Origin: Ephydatia muelleri
Lineage: Eukaryota; Porifera; Demospongiae; Spongillida; Spongillidae
Direction of reading: 5' to 3'
Length of the DNA stretch: 64,000 nt
Assembly: GCA_013339895.1 (NCBI GenBank)
Contig: JABACO010000005.1
Span: 9,265,898 to 9,329,897, forward strand
The translations under genes and the position numbers were made by a program. Positions 30,647 to 42,423 of this stretch are shown here, in pieces. Below the pieces are notes generated by a model. The model was not told the origin of the DNA, did no database searches, and saw only the letters and a list, made by a program, of their open reading frames with translations. Numbering within the stretch: position 1 is the stretch's first letter; each line of letters opens with the position of its first letter.

Positions 30647-32335
30647 ACCGTTGCTGAGATACAACTGTTCCAGTTTGATCATAATTGGATGTATGTCATT
30701 TCATCCACAAGGAGGTGCGATCAAGCACTATAGTGGAAAACGTTGGAATACTTGCATCGTTAATACATAGGATTAAATGCATTCCTCTTCGTCTATGTAG
30801 AAGCTACAATGTGCTTATACGTACTTTACCATGGTAGGCGGATGGTTCAAGCTTAAAGGTGACGGAGCATAATGCCGAAAGTGGACCTGCGGGACTCGCA
30901 GATCAATTAGTGTTTAACCAAGCCCGTTCCAATCCCATGCGGTATTCATGTGACAGCGAAATGCCTGATTGCCAGCGTATAGTCGACTGCTTTAATATGC
31001 TTTGAATCAGAGGATACAAATGGTGTTTAAATATGGAGGGCCGAATGTTTCAAAATTCGACACCAATATGGGTGCTAAGAAGCCGAACAAATGCCTCAAA
31101 ATTTCCCGTATGTTCGCAAGTAACCGAAAAAGGGTCATTCCATTTGGGCACGAGGAAAAGTGAGCCCCAAAATTTCCCGTATATTATAATTTCGAAAGGG
31201 TCATCCATCAGGGCACGAGCATTCACGAAGACCTCAAATTACCCGATTTATCCCGTATATCGTCCGTATCTGGAAGGGTCATTTCATCAGGGCACGAGGA
31301 AAAATCGTGCTCCAAGTATCGGAAAATTTCTGGCCTCATATACATTAGGGCACGAGGCATGACGAGCCCCCCAAAATTACTGAAATGGGTCGCCCTATCA
31401 CAGACGAGAACTTTGATCGGGGCATCGTGTTCTTCTATCAGCTGAGCATCTGAACTTGGCACATCTGTTGATATAGCTGCATGTGTTTGGTTTTTTAATG
31501 TGTTTTTTGCCACTCTGGCAAAGATATTTTATTATTGCTCTGGTTACAAGACACATGACGGCGATGTGCCACCTTTCGGATTTCTAAGAAGGCTCGCTTG
31601 AAACTTACTGTTCAAGTATTGCAAGCGTACATAAGCGAGTGACGAATTAAGTCGCGTACGCCGGTACGCGTCTCACCATGCATTTACCTAACAGCAGATC
31701 TATCCGCATAATCTGTTGTCGGTCTTTTACGATTCAAGGAGGTCGGAATGGACCAATAGTATTGCCCATGCAGTTGTCACGAATATTTCGTTCCGCGTCT
31801 AATTTTGGTCAGGACAGACCAAAATTAGCAACCGGAAATGGTCCGGCCGGACCGAAATATATCGCGCAATTTAGTCCCAAGTGTCGTGTTTTGGTCCCAT
31901 TCAAGTGTGAAGTGTCCATCGTGGTATAAGCTTTACATGTCTAGCGAATCTGAGTCAGAAGATGATCTACCTGAGCAAGCGTATATGACTACAAAGTTAA
32001 TGGGAGGTATCCTGAAGGATGTACGTAGAACAAAAAGAGGTCAATAAGAAGGAAAGCGGATACGATTGTTTTACAGAATGGCGTACGATTTTTTTACAGA
32101 ATGGCGAGTGTCCATGAAAAAGAAGATGAAAGGGACGAATGAGGTAGGTAAAATAATAATAATAATAAATTCGTCGATAGTAGAGCTCTCGATCGATGCC
32201 CACGTTGGTTTTCTCAGTAGTGTAATAGCTGCAATATGTGCCGTGCATGCGGTTGGCTGCTTGAGCATTTTAATTTGCAAAGCCACGTTGCCGGACACTT
32301 CTACTTCAAAATACAGGTTGTAAGATTGATTTGTG

Positions 32336-32743
32336 ATACATCTGAGAAACAAAAGATCTTACATGCCAGTCATTCGGACCTTACTTCTGTTCATCTGGGT
32401 ATCAAGAGAACAACTAAGAGAATCAGAGAACGGTTCACATGGAAAGGGCTTAACAAAGAAGTTATTGAACTGGTAGGCATAAGGAGATCAATATGCGCAT
32501 GACGTATATACTGTGTATACACTTAGGGATTATGGTTGGAATACTCTTTGTATATTGAGGTATCATCCTGTGAAGTTTGTCAAAGAAATTCTGCACAACT
32601 GACAGTTACAACTACTGAACTGCATCCTGTGCCTGTATATATAACATAGTATCATGAGCCATTGATTTCATTTGGGCTAATATCACCTATATTTCATTAT
32701 CAGGAAACAGGTGTGCCCATATAAGTGCTGCATGCTGTGTGTG

Positions 32744-32786
<43 letters not shown>

Positions 32787-33438
32787 CGCGTGCATCGCAT
32801 TAGCTGCAGCATCCATGTACTATATAGGCATTTATGTATTATAGAGGCTGGTGCTATCGTTTTTTAGATACATTCTTACATTGAGTGATTATTTCTCAAA
32901 ATGGGTTGAAGCTGTTGCTACAACCAGCAAAGAGGCCCATCAAATAGCAAGTGCACTCTACAAGGTTTGTGTCCTTTAATTCAGTACCATGTACATGTGG
33001 GCAACTATACTGCATATTACTGTAGATTTTCATGCGAATGGGATTGCCTTGTGTTTTTGACTATACTTATAATGGTTCAGAATTCAAGAACAAACTAAAT
33101 GCTGAAATGATGAAACTGTTTGGGATAAAACAATGCCCAATCACACCCCTATCATCCACAGGTAAAAATTAATTATTTTTGTTTCTTCAATTTACTTATT
33201 TGTGCAGTCCAATGGTCTTGACGAAAGATTTAATGAAACCTTGCAGAGGATGCTTGTCAAAGCAATTACAGGACAGAAAGAACTGTGTGATGAATTCATA
33301 GATTCAGCAGTGTTTGCTTATAACACATCCTGTCATGAGTCCAGTTGCTATGCACTATTTGAAGTAATGTTTGGACACAAAGCAGTTTTGCCAATTAATG
33401 TGGATTTGAAATCTGTGTCACCTGACATGTTATTGTGA
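32336..33438 (+). pseudogene. Gypsy/Ginger-type integrase with introns, decayed
   Basis: Coding blocks are 32336-32472, 32560-about 32640, 32868-32964, 33026-33161 and 33208-33438, several joined by plausible GT-AG introns in matching phase. The first block has the H2C2 zinc-binding helix region (HASHSDLTSVHLGIKRTTKR), the second gives CEVCQRN, the third LSDYFSKWVEAVATT, the fourth GSEFKNKLNAEMMKLFGIKQ, and the fifth SNGLDERFNETLQ with AYNTSCHESS. These are the landmarks of retroviral-type (rve) integrases. The first catalytic aspartate is not visible: the expected xDLIGP region reads GLISP in a poorly preserved piece. The introns distinguish it from Gypsy LTR elements. Confidence 0.75.
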
Positions 33439-33618
33439 TAAGCTGAGTTCCACACCACTACACACTTAAATGCCCTTTGTACTATAGCACTGCAGTTGAA
33501 AATGAGCCTGGTCACATGGCAGTGTTCACCAGTGAAAGGCAAAGAAAATGTTGCAAATTGTCGAAAACAATATCATTGTTGCACAGATATATAAATACAT
33601 CTTTTTATATGCTCCCTT

Positions 33619-34101
33619 ATTGCCACTAGGGAAAGCAAAATCTGCCGGCAATATGACCCACCCCTACCATCTCTGAATTTACTTCCTGAAGACCATCAGG
33701 AGATTGTGGGAGGAAAATGGCTATCTGACAATGTCATCAATGCTGCACAGAAGCTTTTGAAAGCCAGACCTAGTTCCATTGGTGGACTTCAGAATACTTT
33801 GTTAGTGCAGAACATGCAATTTCAGATTGAAAGAGGAAGGTTTGTACAAATCTTGAATGTCTCCAGCAGTCACTGGATAACGATAGCATGAAATGTTGGA
33901 TGTGTTCAAGGAGAAGAGGTACATGTGTATGATAGTATGGGGGTATACACTGTTCTACCCCAAGACATTAAACACCAAATCACTGCTTTGATTTTAATTC
34001 CAACCAACATCACACTCATCTTTCAATTGGTCCAAAGACAACAAGATTCTAACAATTGTGGAGCATTTGCCATAGCATTTGCAACATATATTTACTTTTA
34101 A
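33619..34101 (+). pseudogene. Ulp1/C48-type cysteine protease of the transposon, one internal stop
   Basis: The frame reads PEDHQEIVGGKWLSDNVINA, then NVSSSHWITIA (His of the catalytic triad) followed by an in-frame TGA at 33889-33891, then VYDSMG (Asp) and QQDSNNCGAFAIAFATYI (Gln and nucleophile Cys). His, Asp, Gln and Cys order and the NNCGxFAIA motif fit Ulp1/SUMO-protease-like domains carried by several transposon superfamilies. It lies about 180 bases downstream of the integrase and probably belonged to the same transposon gene. Confidence 0.7.
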
Positions 34102-34800
34102 GCAAATCCAAGTAGTTTATTATGTGATCAAGCTTGTTTGAGACCCTATCTGACTACATGCTTCGTGTCTGGAACCATGGAGCCTTTTCCGGAAGGCTCA
34201 TGCAATGACCATACACCCAAGTACAATACGATGTTTATTGCAGCTGCAGGCTAATGAGGGGAGATGACAAATAGGCAAGATGTGACTGTTGCCTTAATTG
34301 AATGGTACCACAAAACGTGTGAAACAATTCCAGTTTCTGTGTTCATGAGGACGAAAAAATAGTTTTGTCGTGCTTGCTCCGCTTTTGTAGTAACCGCGCT
34401 CCGCGTTGTAATAAAGCAAGAACACAACTTTTGTGTGTGTGTGTACTTCATCATGATTTATCAGTGTATTTATATATCCATTTGTTCATCATCAATCGTG
34501 CTTAGAATTTAAATTTATTTGGCACCTATCCTTTGTCAGTATAGGACCAAAACGGACTAAATTGGGCAGCCTGAAACGGTTCTAGGACCAAATCAGGCGT
34601 AGCCCGTTTTAGTCCGCCGGACCAAAACAGGTTGCCTGAAACGGTCCTAGGACCATTTCAGGATAGGACCAAATCAGGCACGACAGGTCTTCGTGAAGCC
34701 TCGTGCCCTGATGGATGACCCTTTCCGTATACTCAAAAAATGGCCAGACATTTTCCGGAAACTAAAACATACGGCTCACTTTTCCTCGTGCCCTGAGAGT

Positions 34801-35537
34801 CTCGTATAGGACAAGGTGGCCAGGCATGGCAGGTGACCTTACCGTCCGCTGTCTGATTGCTCGCTGCAATGCATTTCCCTCGCCATCTTGTTTCGTGAGC
34901 TAATATAATTATTTTACATTACATGCAAAAGTCAAAAACATGCAGGCTTGGCTGCAATGTTTGAACACGCCAGCCGGCCAGCCGGGCTGGCCGAGGCGCA
35001 AGCCCTAAAAGTATTCCGTCTGGCATGGTCCACAACTATATTGCATTTTAATGGTTTTAGCCAAACTATACAACTGAATAGGAGAGCAGTCACGAGCGTC
35101 ACGCCACTTATGCGTGTGCTCATGCATGCGTGAGTTACATCAAGGATAGGCCTACACACGGGAAAGGGTGTTTGACCGGAAGTGACCGAAAATATAGAAA
35201 CCCAAACCATCTTAGGGCATAAATTGACGCTGCCTTATCGTTGTCAAAACTAAAGCAGCGATAATATATGTTTGCACCTCCTCCATATAGGGTGACAATA
35301 ATAAACTGATTATGAGATAACTGACAATGCAACGTGCCTATGGTTTATAAGAACTCGCGTCGCTTCACAATTAGCCAGGCAGGAGGCCCCCCATTTCCAT
35401 TAAAACCAACAAGCACAAGACGACCCACTTCCTGTGCGTGGATGCGCGCGCATACCGCGCGGGGCTTTATTTTTTGTGTATATAATCATATTGAGAAACT
35501 CGGCTCTGATTTTATAAACCCTCCACCGCACACAAAG
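34801..35537. other. Upstream region of the proline-rich gene
   Basis: No gene is recognised. Positions 34960-34995 hold nested CCAGCCGGCC/GGGCTGGCC palindromes. The open frame of the next gene extends back in frame to 35334, but that part has no strong start and is taken as 5' UTR. Confidence 0.4.
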
Positions 35538-38500
35538 ATGGCGGATGAAACCGCAGATGAGGTGCTAGAGAGAGAGCAGCTCGAACAGGAGGCGGCGGCC
35601 TTTCTGGCCACCATGACGCCCAAACTGGTGTCGGCGCAAAGCTCGCAAGGCAACATTCGACTCTCCGCCAAGCAGCCGGGACCGATGAACACGCCGGTGG
35701 TCGACGTAAACAAGAGCGTGGCTGCCGTAGCGACTCTCACGTCCGGCCTCAAGTCACTTCAGGAGGCCGAGGAGAGGCGTCAGAACACCATCTCCAGGCT
35801 CAAGGCTACACACCAGAGCGTCAAACGAGACGGCGGAGATATTGCGTGCGGTCAAGTCGCGAAACAGGGAGCGGACGGCCCCACTGCGGCGTCTTCCGGC
35901 GACGGCGCCAGGGGCAGCACGCAGACGCCCGCAGCGTCTGTGACCAAGCCCATCCAGACAACCACTCCCGTCATTCCTAAACCTCAACCTCCTCCCACCT
36001 GCGGGGCCTCCAAGCCAACCGTGATCGCTTCGAGTACCGTAAAAAGCGTCCCCACCGTAATTGAAACGGCGAAGCCTCTCGTAGATATGGAAACTCCTTC
36101 GTCTAAAACTACACTTGTGCAAACCGCAAAGACGGCATCAATTCCAGCCAAACCTCCTCCTCCTCCCACGGTGGGGAAAGCGGGGCCGTCTCAACAGGTT
36201 GCTGAGTGCCCAAAGGCAGAAGCCTCACAGACTCATGGCAGCGTTCCAAATCCGACTAGCTCTCCTCAAACACCACTCACTCAAACGCCAACGAAGTTTG
36301 TACCTGGGCCAGTGAAATCTGGGTCGGTTCTCACGCGCCCGATTCCCGCCGTTGCGCCGTCTGTGCAACCCGCGCTAATAAAGGCCGTCTCACCTCAGCC
36401 CACGCCCCTCGCCCCTCAGTCCCCCACAAAGGCAACTCCGTCAGCTCCCGTTAATAGTTCTGCTACCATCGCGCATCCGTTGCCAAAACTGCAGACCCCA
36501 GCTCACGCACCACCTCCAGTCACGGTGATGCTGGCTTCTGGACCAGATGGTGCAGCTAAAGTGCTGACATGCCAGGAGCCTGGACTTCAAGACACCAAGG
36601 CAGCCAAGCTACTCATTGCGGGCCTAGGGCCAAGGCAAAACGTGCCCAAGGATACCCTTGGATCTCACTTCAAAAACGAACTTGAAGGGAAGCTAGAGGG
36701 AAGCACCAGTCTGCTCAAGTCTGAAGAAGAACTCTTAGCTGGCAGGGAAAGAAAACCTCAGCTAGGAAGGGTACTTGACGATCCACAACCAACACCACAG
36801 AATAAATCACCTGATGTTACCCAGTCTCAAGTGACGATATCACCAGCTGCGCAGTCTCCAGCTGTGCAGTCTCAACCCACACCATCTCATTTGTCCACAC
36901 CTATTCAGTTCATCTCAAAGCCTATACAAGCACCCATGCATCCCACGACTCCAAAAGCCATATCACTCGTTACACCACAAGTCAGCATTCCTCCAGCTAC
37001 GACATCACCTGCATCTGCTATTAGTAAGCCAGATGCCCCACTAATTAGTGGATCAGCACAGCCATCTGTGGGTACTGCTGTTTCGGCTCCACTCTTTGCC
37101 AAGCCCCCACCTCCACCAGGGATTGTTCCCAAAGCTTCCAACATTGTTGCTACAAAACCTGGTCAGGTGATTCCCAAACCAGATGTTGCCACAACGGCCA
37201 TTGCTGCTAAGCCTGTAGAAACACTCACAGCGTCAATAGGGTCTCTTGCTCACACATCAGGTTTTGACACTCCTCCATCAATTGCTACAACACCAGCTGG
37301 AGCTACTACATCAGAGGTTGACACAGTTGAACATGTTGTGGCTGTTGTACCTTCAATTGTGACCAAACCTACAACACCTCCAGCTGTAGTCACGCCTCCC
37401 ATTGCAACCGCACTTCCAGTAATGACCACACATCCCGCTGTAGCCACACCTCCCGTTGTGACCGCACTTCCAGTAATGACCACACATCCAGCTGTAGCCA
37501 CACCTCCCGTTGTGACCGCACTTCCAGTAATGACCACACATCCAGCTGTAGCCACACCTCCAGCTGTAGCCACACCTCCCATTGCAACCGTACTTCCAGT
37601 AAAGACCACACCTCCAGTTGTGGCCATTCCTCCAGCTGCAATCACGGCTCCAACTGTGACCACGCCTTCAGTTATAGCCCCACCTCCAATTGTACCTGCA
37701 CAATCAGGCGGACCACTTGTTACCACAAACCCTGATGTTCCACTGCCAGTTAAAGTCTCATTGCCAGCTAAAGCCACATCGCCCGTTATCACCGCACCTA
37801 CAGATACCACCACACCACCAGTTGTAACCACACCCTCTGAGGACATAAGAACTCTGGCTGGCATCATACCTTCACATTCATTGAATGCCACTTCTACACC
37901 CCCAATTGTTCCAGCAACTGTCAAGCCTCAAGGAGACGCTACTTCCCTAAATTTAGCCAAATCTTCTGCATTACCCTTGCCTCAAGCAGATACCGCGTCT
38001 ATATTTGCAGTTGCAGCCTTACCATCAGGGGCTGTCACACCTCCAATCACCACCACCAAACCTTCAGCAGTTGCCACTCCTTCGACTGTCGATACAGATG
38101 CTGTTCCTGCAGCTGCACATGTTAACACTGACGTTATACAGCCTCCAAGTCCACCATTGCCAAGCACGGATCTGCCAGCCTCCAAAGTGTCTACTGTAGC
38201 TGTTACAACAAGCATTGCTCCAGAAGTCAGTTCATCTCCAACTTCAACATCCTTACCGCCACCACCTCCAGCACTACCATCATCACCACTATCATCACAA
38301 CCCTTACCACCAACACATCAACCACTATCACCATTATCATCACAACACTCTCCACCACCCCCACCCCCACCCCCACCAACATTAGCACAACCACCATCAT
38401 CGTTGTCACCACAACCATTCCTTCTACCATTAAATCCAGGCAAGCTTAAAGTCAAACTTGTGCTCCCCCCTCCAAATCCTCTAGTTGGCAAGGGCATCTT

Positions 38501-38909
38501 TAAGCAAACATCCATTTCGAATTCAAGCACCACAGATGGAAATCAAAGTTCTGATGAGAGGCCTTCACTCCCTACTCCATCTTCTCCTCTTCCCACTGCT
38601 AGTATACCACCTCCACCCCCACCTCCACCTCCACCTCCACCACCTGCTAGTAGTGGATCTGCAGCTCCTCCCATAGGCAGCAATCCTCCTCCACCACCAC
38701 CACCTGTTGGTGGTGGTCCACCACCTCCCCCTCCTCCTCCACCGCCTCCAATTGGAGGAGGCTTTCAAAAACGCTCCTCACTTTTGTCAACGGAGTCAAA
38801 GTCTGCTGCAAAGCCGGCATTCAAACCACCCCCACAGAATGATCGTGCAATGCTTCTTCAAGCAGAGCTGATGAACAAGCTGAAGAATCGCCAGCAGCAG
38901 CTGCAGTGA
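35538..38909 (+). CDS. Large intronless proline/threonine-rich protein with C-terminal polyproline
   Basis: 1123 residues from ATG at 35538 (AAAGATGG context), the first methionine followed by an acidic helix-like start (MADETADEVLEREQLEQEAA). The frame is open further upstream, but this start fits best. The N-terminal 120 residues are the only clearly ordered-looking part: LEREQLEQEAAAFLATM and ATLTSGLKSLQEAEERRQNT suggest helices. Residues about 130-950 are low-complexity Pro/Thr/Ala/Val with many PxP motifs, including an 18-residue tandem repeat. The last 200 residues hold at least four polyproline blocks (PPPPP to about 13 prolines) of the profilin/EVH1/SH3-binding kind, then a basic amphipathic tail (LLQAELMNKLKNRQQQLQ). 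I do not recognise a named family. By analogy with other polyproline proteins an actin-regulatory scaffold is possible, but that is inference. Confidence 0.8.
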   Translation: MADETADEVLEREQLEQEAAAFLATMTPKLVSAQSSQGNIRLSAKQPGPMNTPVVDVNKSVAAVATLTSGLKSLQEAEERRQNTISRLKATHQSVKRDGGDIACGQVAKQGADGPTAASSGDGARGSTQTPAASVTKPIQTTTPVIPKPQPPPTCGASKPTVIASSTVKSVPTVIETAKPLVDMETPSSKTTLVQTAKTASIPAKPPPPPTVGKAGPSQQVAECPKAEASQTHGSVPNPTSSPQTPLTQTPTKFVPGPVKSGSVLTRPIPAVAPSVQPALIKAVSPQPTPLAPQSPTKATPSAPVNSSATIAHPLPKLQTPAHAPPPVTVMLASGPDGAAKVLTCQEPGLQDTKAAKLLIAGLGPRQNVPKDTLGSHFKNELEGKLEGSTSLLKSEEELLAGRERKPQLGRVLDDPQPTPQNKSPDVTQSQVTISPAAQSPAVQSQPTPSHLSTPIQFISKPIQAPMHPTTPKAISLVTPQVSIPPATTSPASAISKPDAPLISGSAQPSVGTAVSAPLFAKPPPPPGIVPKASNIVATKPGQVIPKPDVATTAIAAKPVETLTASIGSLAHTSGFDTPPSIATTPAGATTSEVDTVEHVVAVVPSIVTKPTTPPAVVTPPIATALPVMTTHPAVATPPVVTALPVMTTHPAVATPPVVTALPVMTTHPAVATPPAVATPPIATVLPVKTTPPVVAIPPAAITAPTVTTPSVIAPPPIVPAQSGGPLVTTNPDVPLPVKVSLPAKATSPVITAPTDTTTPPVVTTPSEDIRTLAGIIPSHSLNATSTPPIVPATVKPQGDATSLNLAKSSALPLPQADTASIFAVAALPSGAVTPPITTTKPSAVATPSTVDTDAVPAAAHVNTDVIQPPSPPLPSTDLPASKVSTVAVTTSIAPEVSSSPTSTSLPPPPPALPSSPLSSQPLPPTHQPLSPLSSQHSPPPPPPPPPTLAQPPSSLSPQPFLLPLNPGKLKVKLVLPPPNPLVGKGIFKQTSISNSSTTDGNQSSDERPSLPTPSSPLPTASIPPPPPPPPPPPPPASSGSAAPPIGSNPPPPPPPVGGGPPPPPPPPPPPIGGGFQKRSSLLSTESKSAAKPAFKPPPQNDRAMLLQAELMNKLKNRQQQLQ
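37386..37619 (+). repeat. 54-bp (18-codon) tandem repeat inside the proline-rich CDS
   Basis: Units VATPPVVTALPVMTTHPA occur at 37386, 37440 and 37494 with near identity. An 18-bp partial unit follows at 37548 and a diverged unit at 37566. It is in frame, so copy-number change would keep the protein open. Confidence 0.9.
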
Positions 38910-40016
38910 TGACTTGTGAGTGCAAACTATCAGTGTACTTGCATTGTGATACAGTTTTGTACTCTCAGATTGCATGTTTGGTCATTGTTTATAATAGATT
39001 AGCAATTGATAAAATAGCATACAAAATATGAATGTTAGCCACAGTACTGTGGATAGAATCTATTAATGTGCATAGCAAGATGATATACCCATTGATCAAA
39101 GCCATGAATCTTATTAACTACAAGCAGGTTAGCTGAAGAATGTAACGGATGCAGGCTTGGATTTGTTTGAAATCTGGTCCAACAAAAGCCTGACTGTGTT
39201 TTTGGAAAGGAATCCTTTGAATGGTTGTGCCTGAATGGCTTTGATAACCTTCCAGATTACCTTATTAGGATCTGCTTCAACATATTGCAATAGTGCAAAT
39301 AAAACATTGCCCATAGGCACTTAATGTTGCATCAAGTAAAAGGTAGAGGTGATACAAAACTTGCATTTACATCCAAACTTGCACTGTTGCACTGGTTAAT
39401 ACTTAGACATAGATATTCACTGCTCTCCAACCCTTTTCCCTTCTCATTATACCATAATCACTCATATTCTGAAGCACGGCGGTAATAGAGCTGTCAGACA
39501 TAATTATGTATTACAACTGTAGATCTCATTCTTTGCTGTTGCGAATGCTAATGTACGGTATTGTAAAAATGAAATGTTAGTCAAAAGCAGCAAACAGATC
39601 TATAATTGAGCTTAACAGCTGACCGTGAACAGATTGTTTACACTTGCTTCAAAAAGGCCATTTGGTTTAGGCTCTATTGAGAGAGCATCACGTGGCCTTT
39701 TCATGTATTTAAATACATACTTTGAAGGTAAAATATTTGAGAAGGTGTATATATTGATGCAACGTTTTCAGTGTGTGTTTTGTTGACAATCATTTTCCCC
39801 CTACATATGCACTCAGAGTTGCAGGGAAAAGTGTTCTTAACTCACTACTCCTTGAAAATGTGTTAGCATTGGTGTGTGTTGTGTGTCATGTATTGAACCA
39901 TTCAGTGCATCTTATGGAATTACCGCCATGTCTAGTATTTTTTCGGTACGTACATGTACCGGTACATGAATTATAGACATGCGCGATGCAGACTAGACAC
40001 TGAATACACTTTAAAA
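38910..40016. other. 3' region, no recognisable gene
   Basis: Probable 3' UTR of the proline-rich gene plus intergenic sequence. A 63-residue minus-strand frame at 39320-39129 (contains LLQYVEADPNKVIWKVIKAI) has a protein-like composition, but I recognise no family and see no flanking exons. Confidence 0.4.
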
Positions 40017-40022
40017 CCCCCC

Positions 40023-40053
<31 letters not shown>

Positions 40054-40056
40054 AAA
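40017..40056. repeat. Poly(C)27-poly(A)13 run
   Basis: Twenty-seven C directly followed by 13 A. No coding context. Confidence 0.9.
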
Positions 40057-40555
40057 AGTTAAAGGCTTATTAGTTGCTACGAAATATTATTGTGAAAAGG
40101 CGCAGCAGATGCAATATGAGGAATAAAACTATAGTGGCTATCTTAACGACATCAGAAGGTCATACACCCGATAAAAACAAGAGAGTTGTACTGACAAAGA
40201 CTTTAAGCAGGTAAAAAAGAAAATCAATCATATCAATTCATGGATACAACAGATCTCTGGATATATCGTCGCGCATGGGACCCATGAGAGCATGGGCCAT
40301 GAGCAGCAACAGAAGTTTTACTGACAAAGCAGGAAAACGAGAATATAGTGCACTTCAATTTACATCTATGCTTCAATATATATCGTCGTGCCGCATGGGT
40401 TCCATTGCATTGCTAATTAACTAATAAAAAAGCACACGCTGAAATGGTACAGGGTAACATTATTCAGCATGCGCAGAATGTCCGTGAATGGGTCTTTCCT
40501 TCTTTCACGCAATCAGCTTTCGCGGTCCAAGACGGGGCACCAAGGCACACCCCAA

Positions 40556-40695
40556 AAAAATGGGTCTAATCAAGTTTTGATTTTTTAAAATCCTTTGTAA
40601 AATCATTGTGTGATTAAACATTAAAATCAGACAAGTGTGATTGTTACTATTCAATTACGTAATGATTCCAAAATGATTCTACGCTTTTCTTTGCC
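40556..40695 (+). repeat. Dispersed repeat, copy 1 (inverted copy at 58925-59068)
   Basis: AATGGGTCTAATCAAGTTTT through GATTCTACGCTTTT matches the reverse complement of 58925-59068 for about 140 bases at roughly 85-90 percent by eye. The interior is itself partly palindromic (GATTTTAAAxxTCxTTTxxxAAATC-like arms). Probably a MITE or SINE-like family; class unknown. Confidence 0.75.
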
Positions 40696-41946
40696 TGTGG
40701 AAGCAGTGAAAAATCTTGAAAAATCAAATTTTAGATATTATATTCTATGCATGGTATTTCATGCTACGCGTACCATGCACACATCAGTATGTGAGTAATT
40801 CAGCCAGTGTAAAACACAAAACCTGCGACAATAGGGCCGCAGTCGAAACGACATTGCAGACGGTACATGCCAGTAGCCTCAAGTCCATTCTCTTGCGTAT
40901 TATGTAAGTATGGAGCTATCACACAATCATTTCTATATTACTGGCAAGGGTTTGAAATACATATGGATAGGACCTGCAAAGATTTGTGCCCGAGTCCTAT
41001 GTAGTTGCGCATGCATTTGACTTTATGAGTGATCAGTCGTTATACATGTATAACGTAATTCTTTGCAATGAACTTCTCTTATCTAAACATTTTAGTTCAC
41101 TAATCTTTAACTGTTATTACCTGAAATAAACCTAAATTAAGGATGATGACAGGGTCTCTGACCTATTATTTACTTGAGCTCAGCAATTTGTGGCCGAATC
41201 CTCATTGTGTGGAAGGTAAACAGACCGCGAAGTTGCGTGTCATCTTTCTCCAAATAATGCCGATCACTATTACTAGTGAACCAATAGAAATGGTGAAAAA
41301 CAGTCAATTATTGAAATCTGAGAATTAGTCTAAATGAATTTATTCATTCACAATTTTTTTTTTACTAAGTAGCATTTGCTGGGCTGTCATTACTTATACA
41401 TTTTTAATGATCCCATTCGTACTAATAAATTCAAGCCAACATATCAAACAAAATGCCCCTCAGAAATGAAGATGTTAACAAAACCTGTTGTATAATAACA
41501 GAACATAGAAATGAGTAAAAAAAAAAACATTTTATCATCTTATATAGTTAGTCACCATGAAACCTTTGATACCAATTTGCTCATAGACCCTAGCTTTTCT
41601 GTAAGCATCTCATGTTGATGACATGTCAAAACCAACAGTATGGAATGAAAACACCTTATCCCTGATCACTGCATCCAATGCAGTACTATAGTCTACTCCT
41701 GCCATTGTGGATACAGGAAGTGGGTGGGTGGGTGGGTGGGTGAGTGGGTGGGTGGACTCGAATGAGAAGGCCAAAACAACATGATTGGGTTTCAGAAACG
41801 AGCCACTCTTGCTGTTGTGACAAGGTTCACTATATTATATATCACTAAAACATAAGATGGGTACAACACATATATAGGACATGAAGAACATTCTAGAAGA
41901 GTACAAACCGGTAAGATAATTAGTTAACAGTTTAGATGTCTATCAA

Positions 41947-42423
41947 TCACGTTACATATGCCCCCTTCCAATAAGAACATGTCTCATGTTCACCATCAAT
42001 ATGCAAGCCTGTCTGGAGGTCGTCTCTCTCAAAGTGGGTAGCGTGGGTTGGTTGGAGCTTCAGCTTGTGATTACCTATGTGTTGTATCTGGTAGATAACC
42101 TCAGACATTTTCCTTCGTATTCTGTATGGTCCATTCCATGGCTTATGCAGTTTCCAAGGTTGCCCTTTGCAGATGGCTGGGTTGAACAGGCAAACCATAT
42201 CACCATCTATAAGTGGTTGGCCGTGAACTTTCTTATTGTAAAGTTCCTTTTGGAAGCTGTACTTCTGACCCGTGTTTTCCCGCACTCGTCTAAATGGTGC
42301 TTTGGACACTGGAGTTGTAGGCCATACACAGTTTGCTCAAATATTGATCCCCCTCATTTGGATGGTCCTCCAAACACATGGCCAGCATACTCAAGAGGGT
42401 TCGGTTAAATCTCTCAACGAGAC
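41947..42423 (-). pseudogene. Old Ty3/Gypsy element, integrase C-terminal part (split by insertion)
   Basis: Minus strand. Just inside the insertion site the frame reads VERFNRTLLSMLAMCLEDHP, the end of the integrase core, then, after a degenerate stretch, GDMVCLFNPAICKGQPWKLH and GPYRIRRKMSEVIYQIQ, the integrase C-terminal domain with its GPYRI motif. It continues the fragment at 47105-48746; the young element sits between. A (GGGT)n run at 41718-41756 flanks it. Confidence 0.85.

Larger units (their letters stand above)
31130..34800 (+). mobile_element. DNA transposon with integrase and Ulp1-type protease, inverted termini
   Basis: The left subterminal region (31130-31370) contains four copies of AGGGTCATxxATCAGGGCACGAGG-type units (core AGGGCACGAGG). 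The right end (34684-34800) has the same units in reverse complement. GAAAGGGTCATCCATCAGGG and the following CACGAAGACCT are shared, as is GGGCACGAGGAAAAGTGAGC. Further in, both ends carry GGACCAAAA-rich repeats (31770-31915 and 34540-34680). Between them, in the plus sense, are an intron-containing integrase and a C48-like protease. This is the organisation of integrase-based DNA transposons such as Ginger. Exact ends and target duplication are not clear to me. Confidence 0.75.

Noticed and set aside
31130..34800. Polinton/Maverick interpretation of the integrase-protease element
   Set aside because: The element is under 4 kb, has introns, and shows no polymerase B, ATPase or capsid genes.
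36905..38215. Antisense frames opposite the proline-rich gene
   Set aside because: Gly/Val-rich shadows of Pro/Thr-rich codons.
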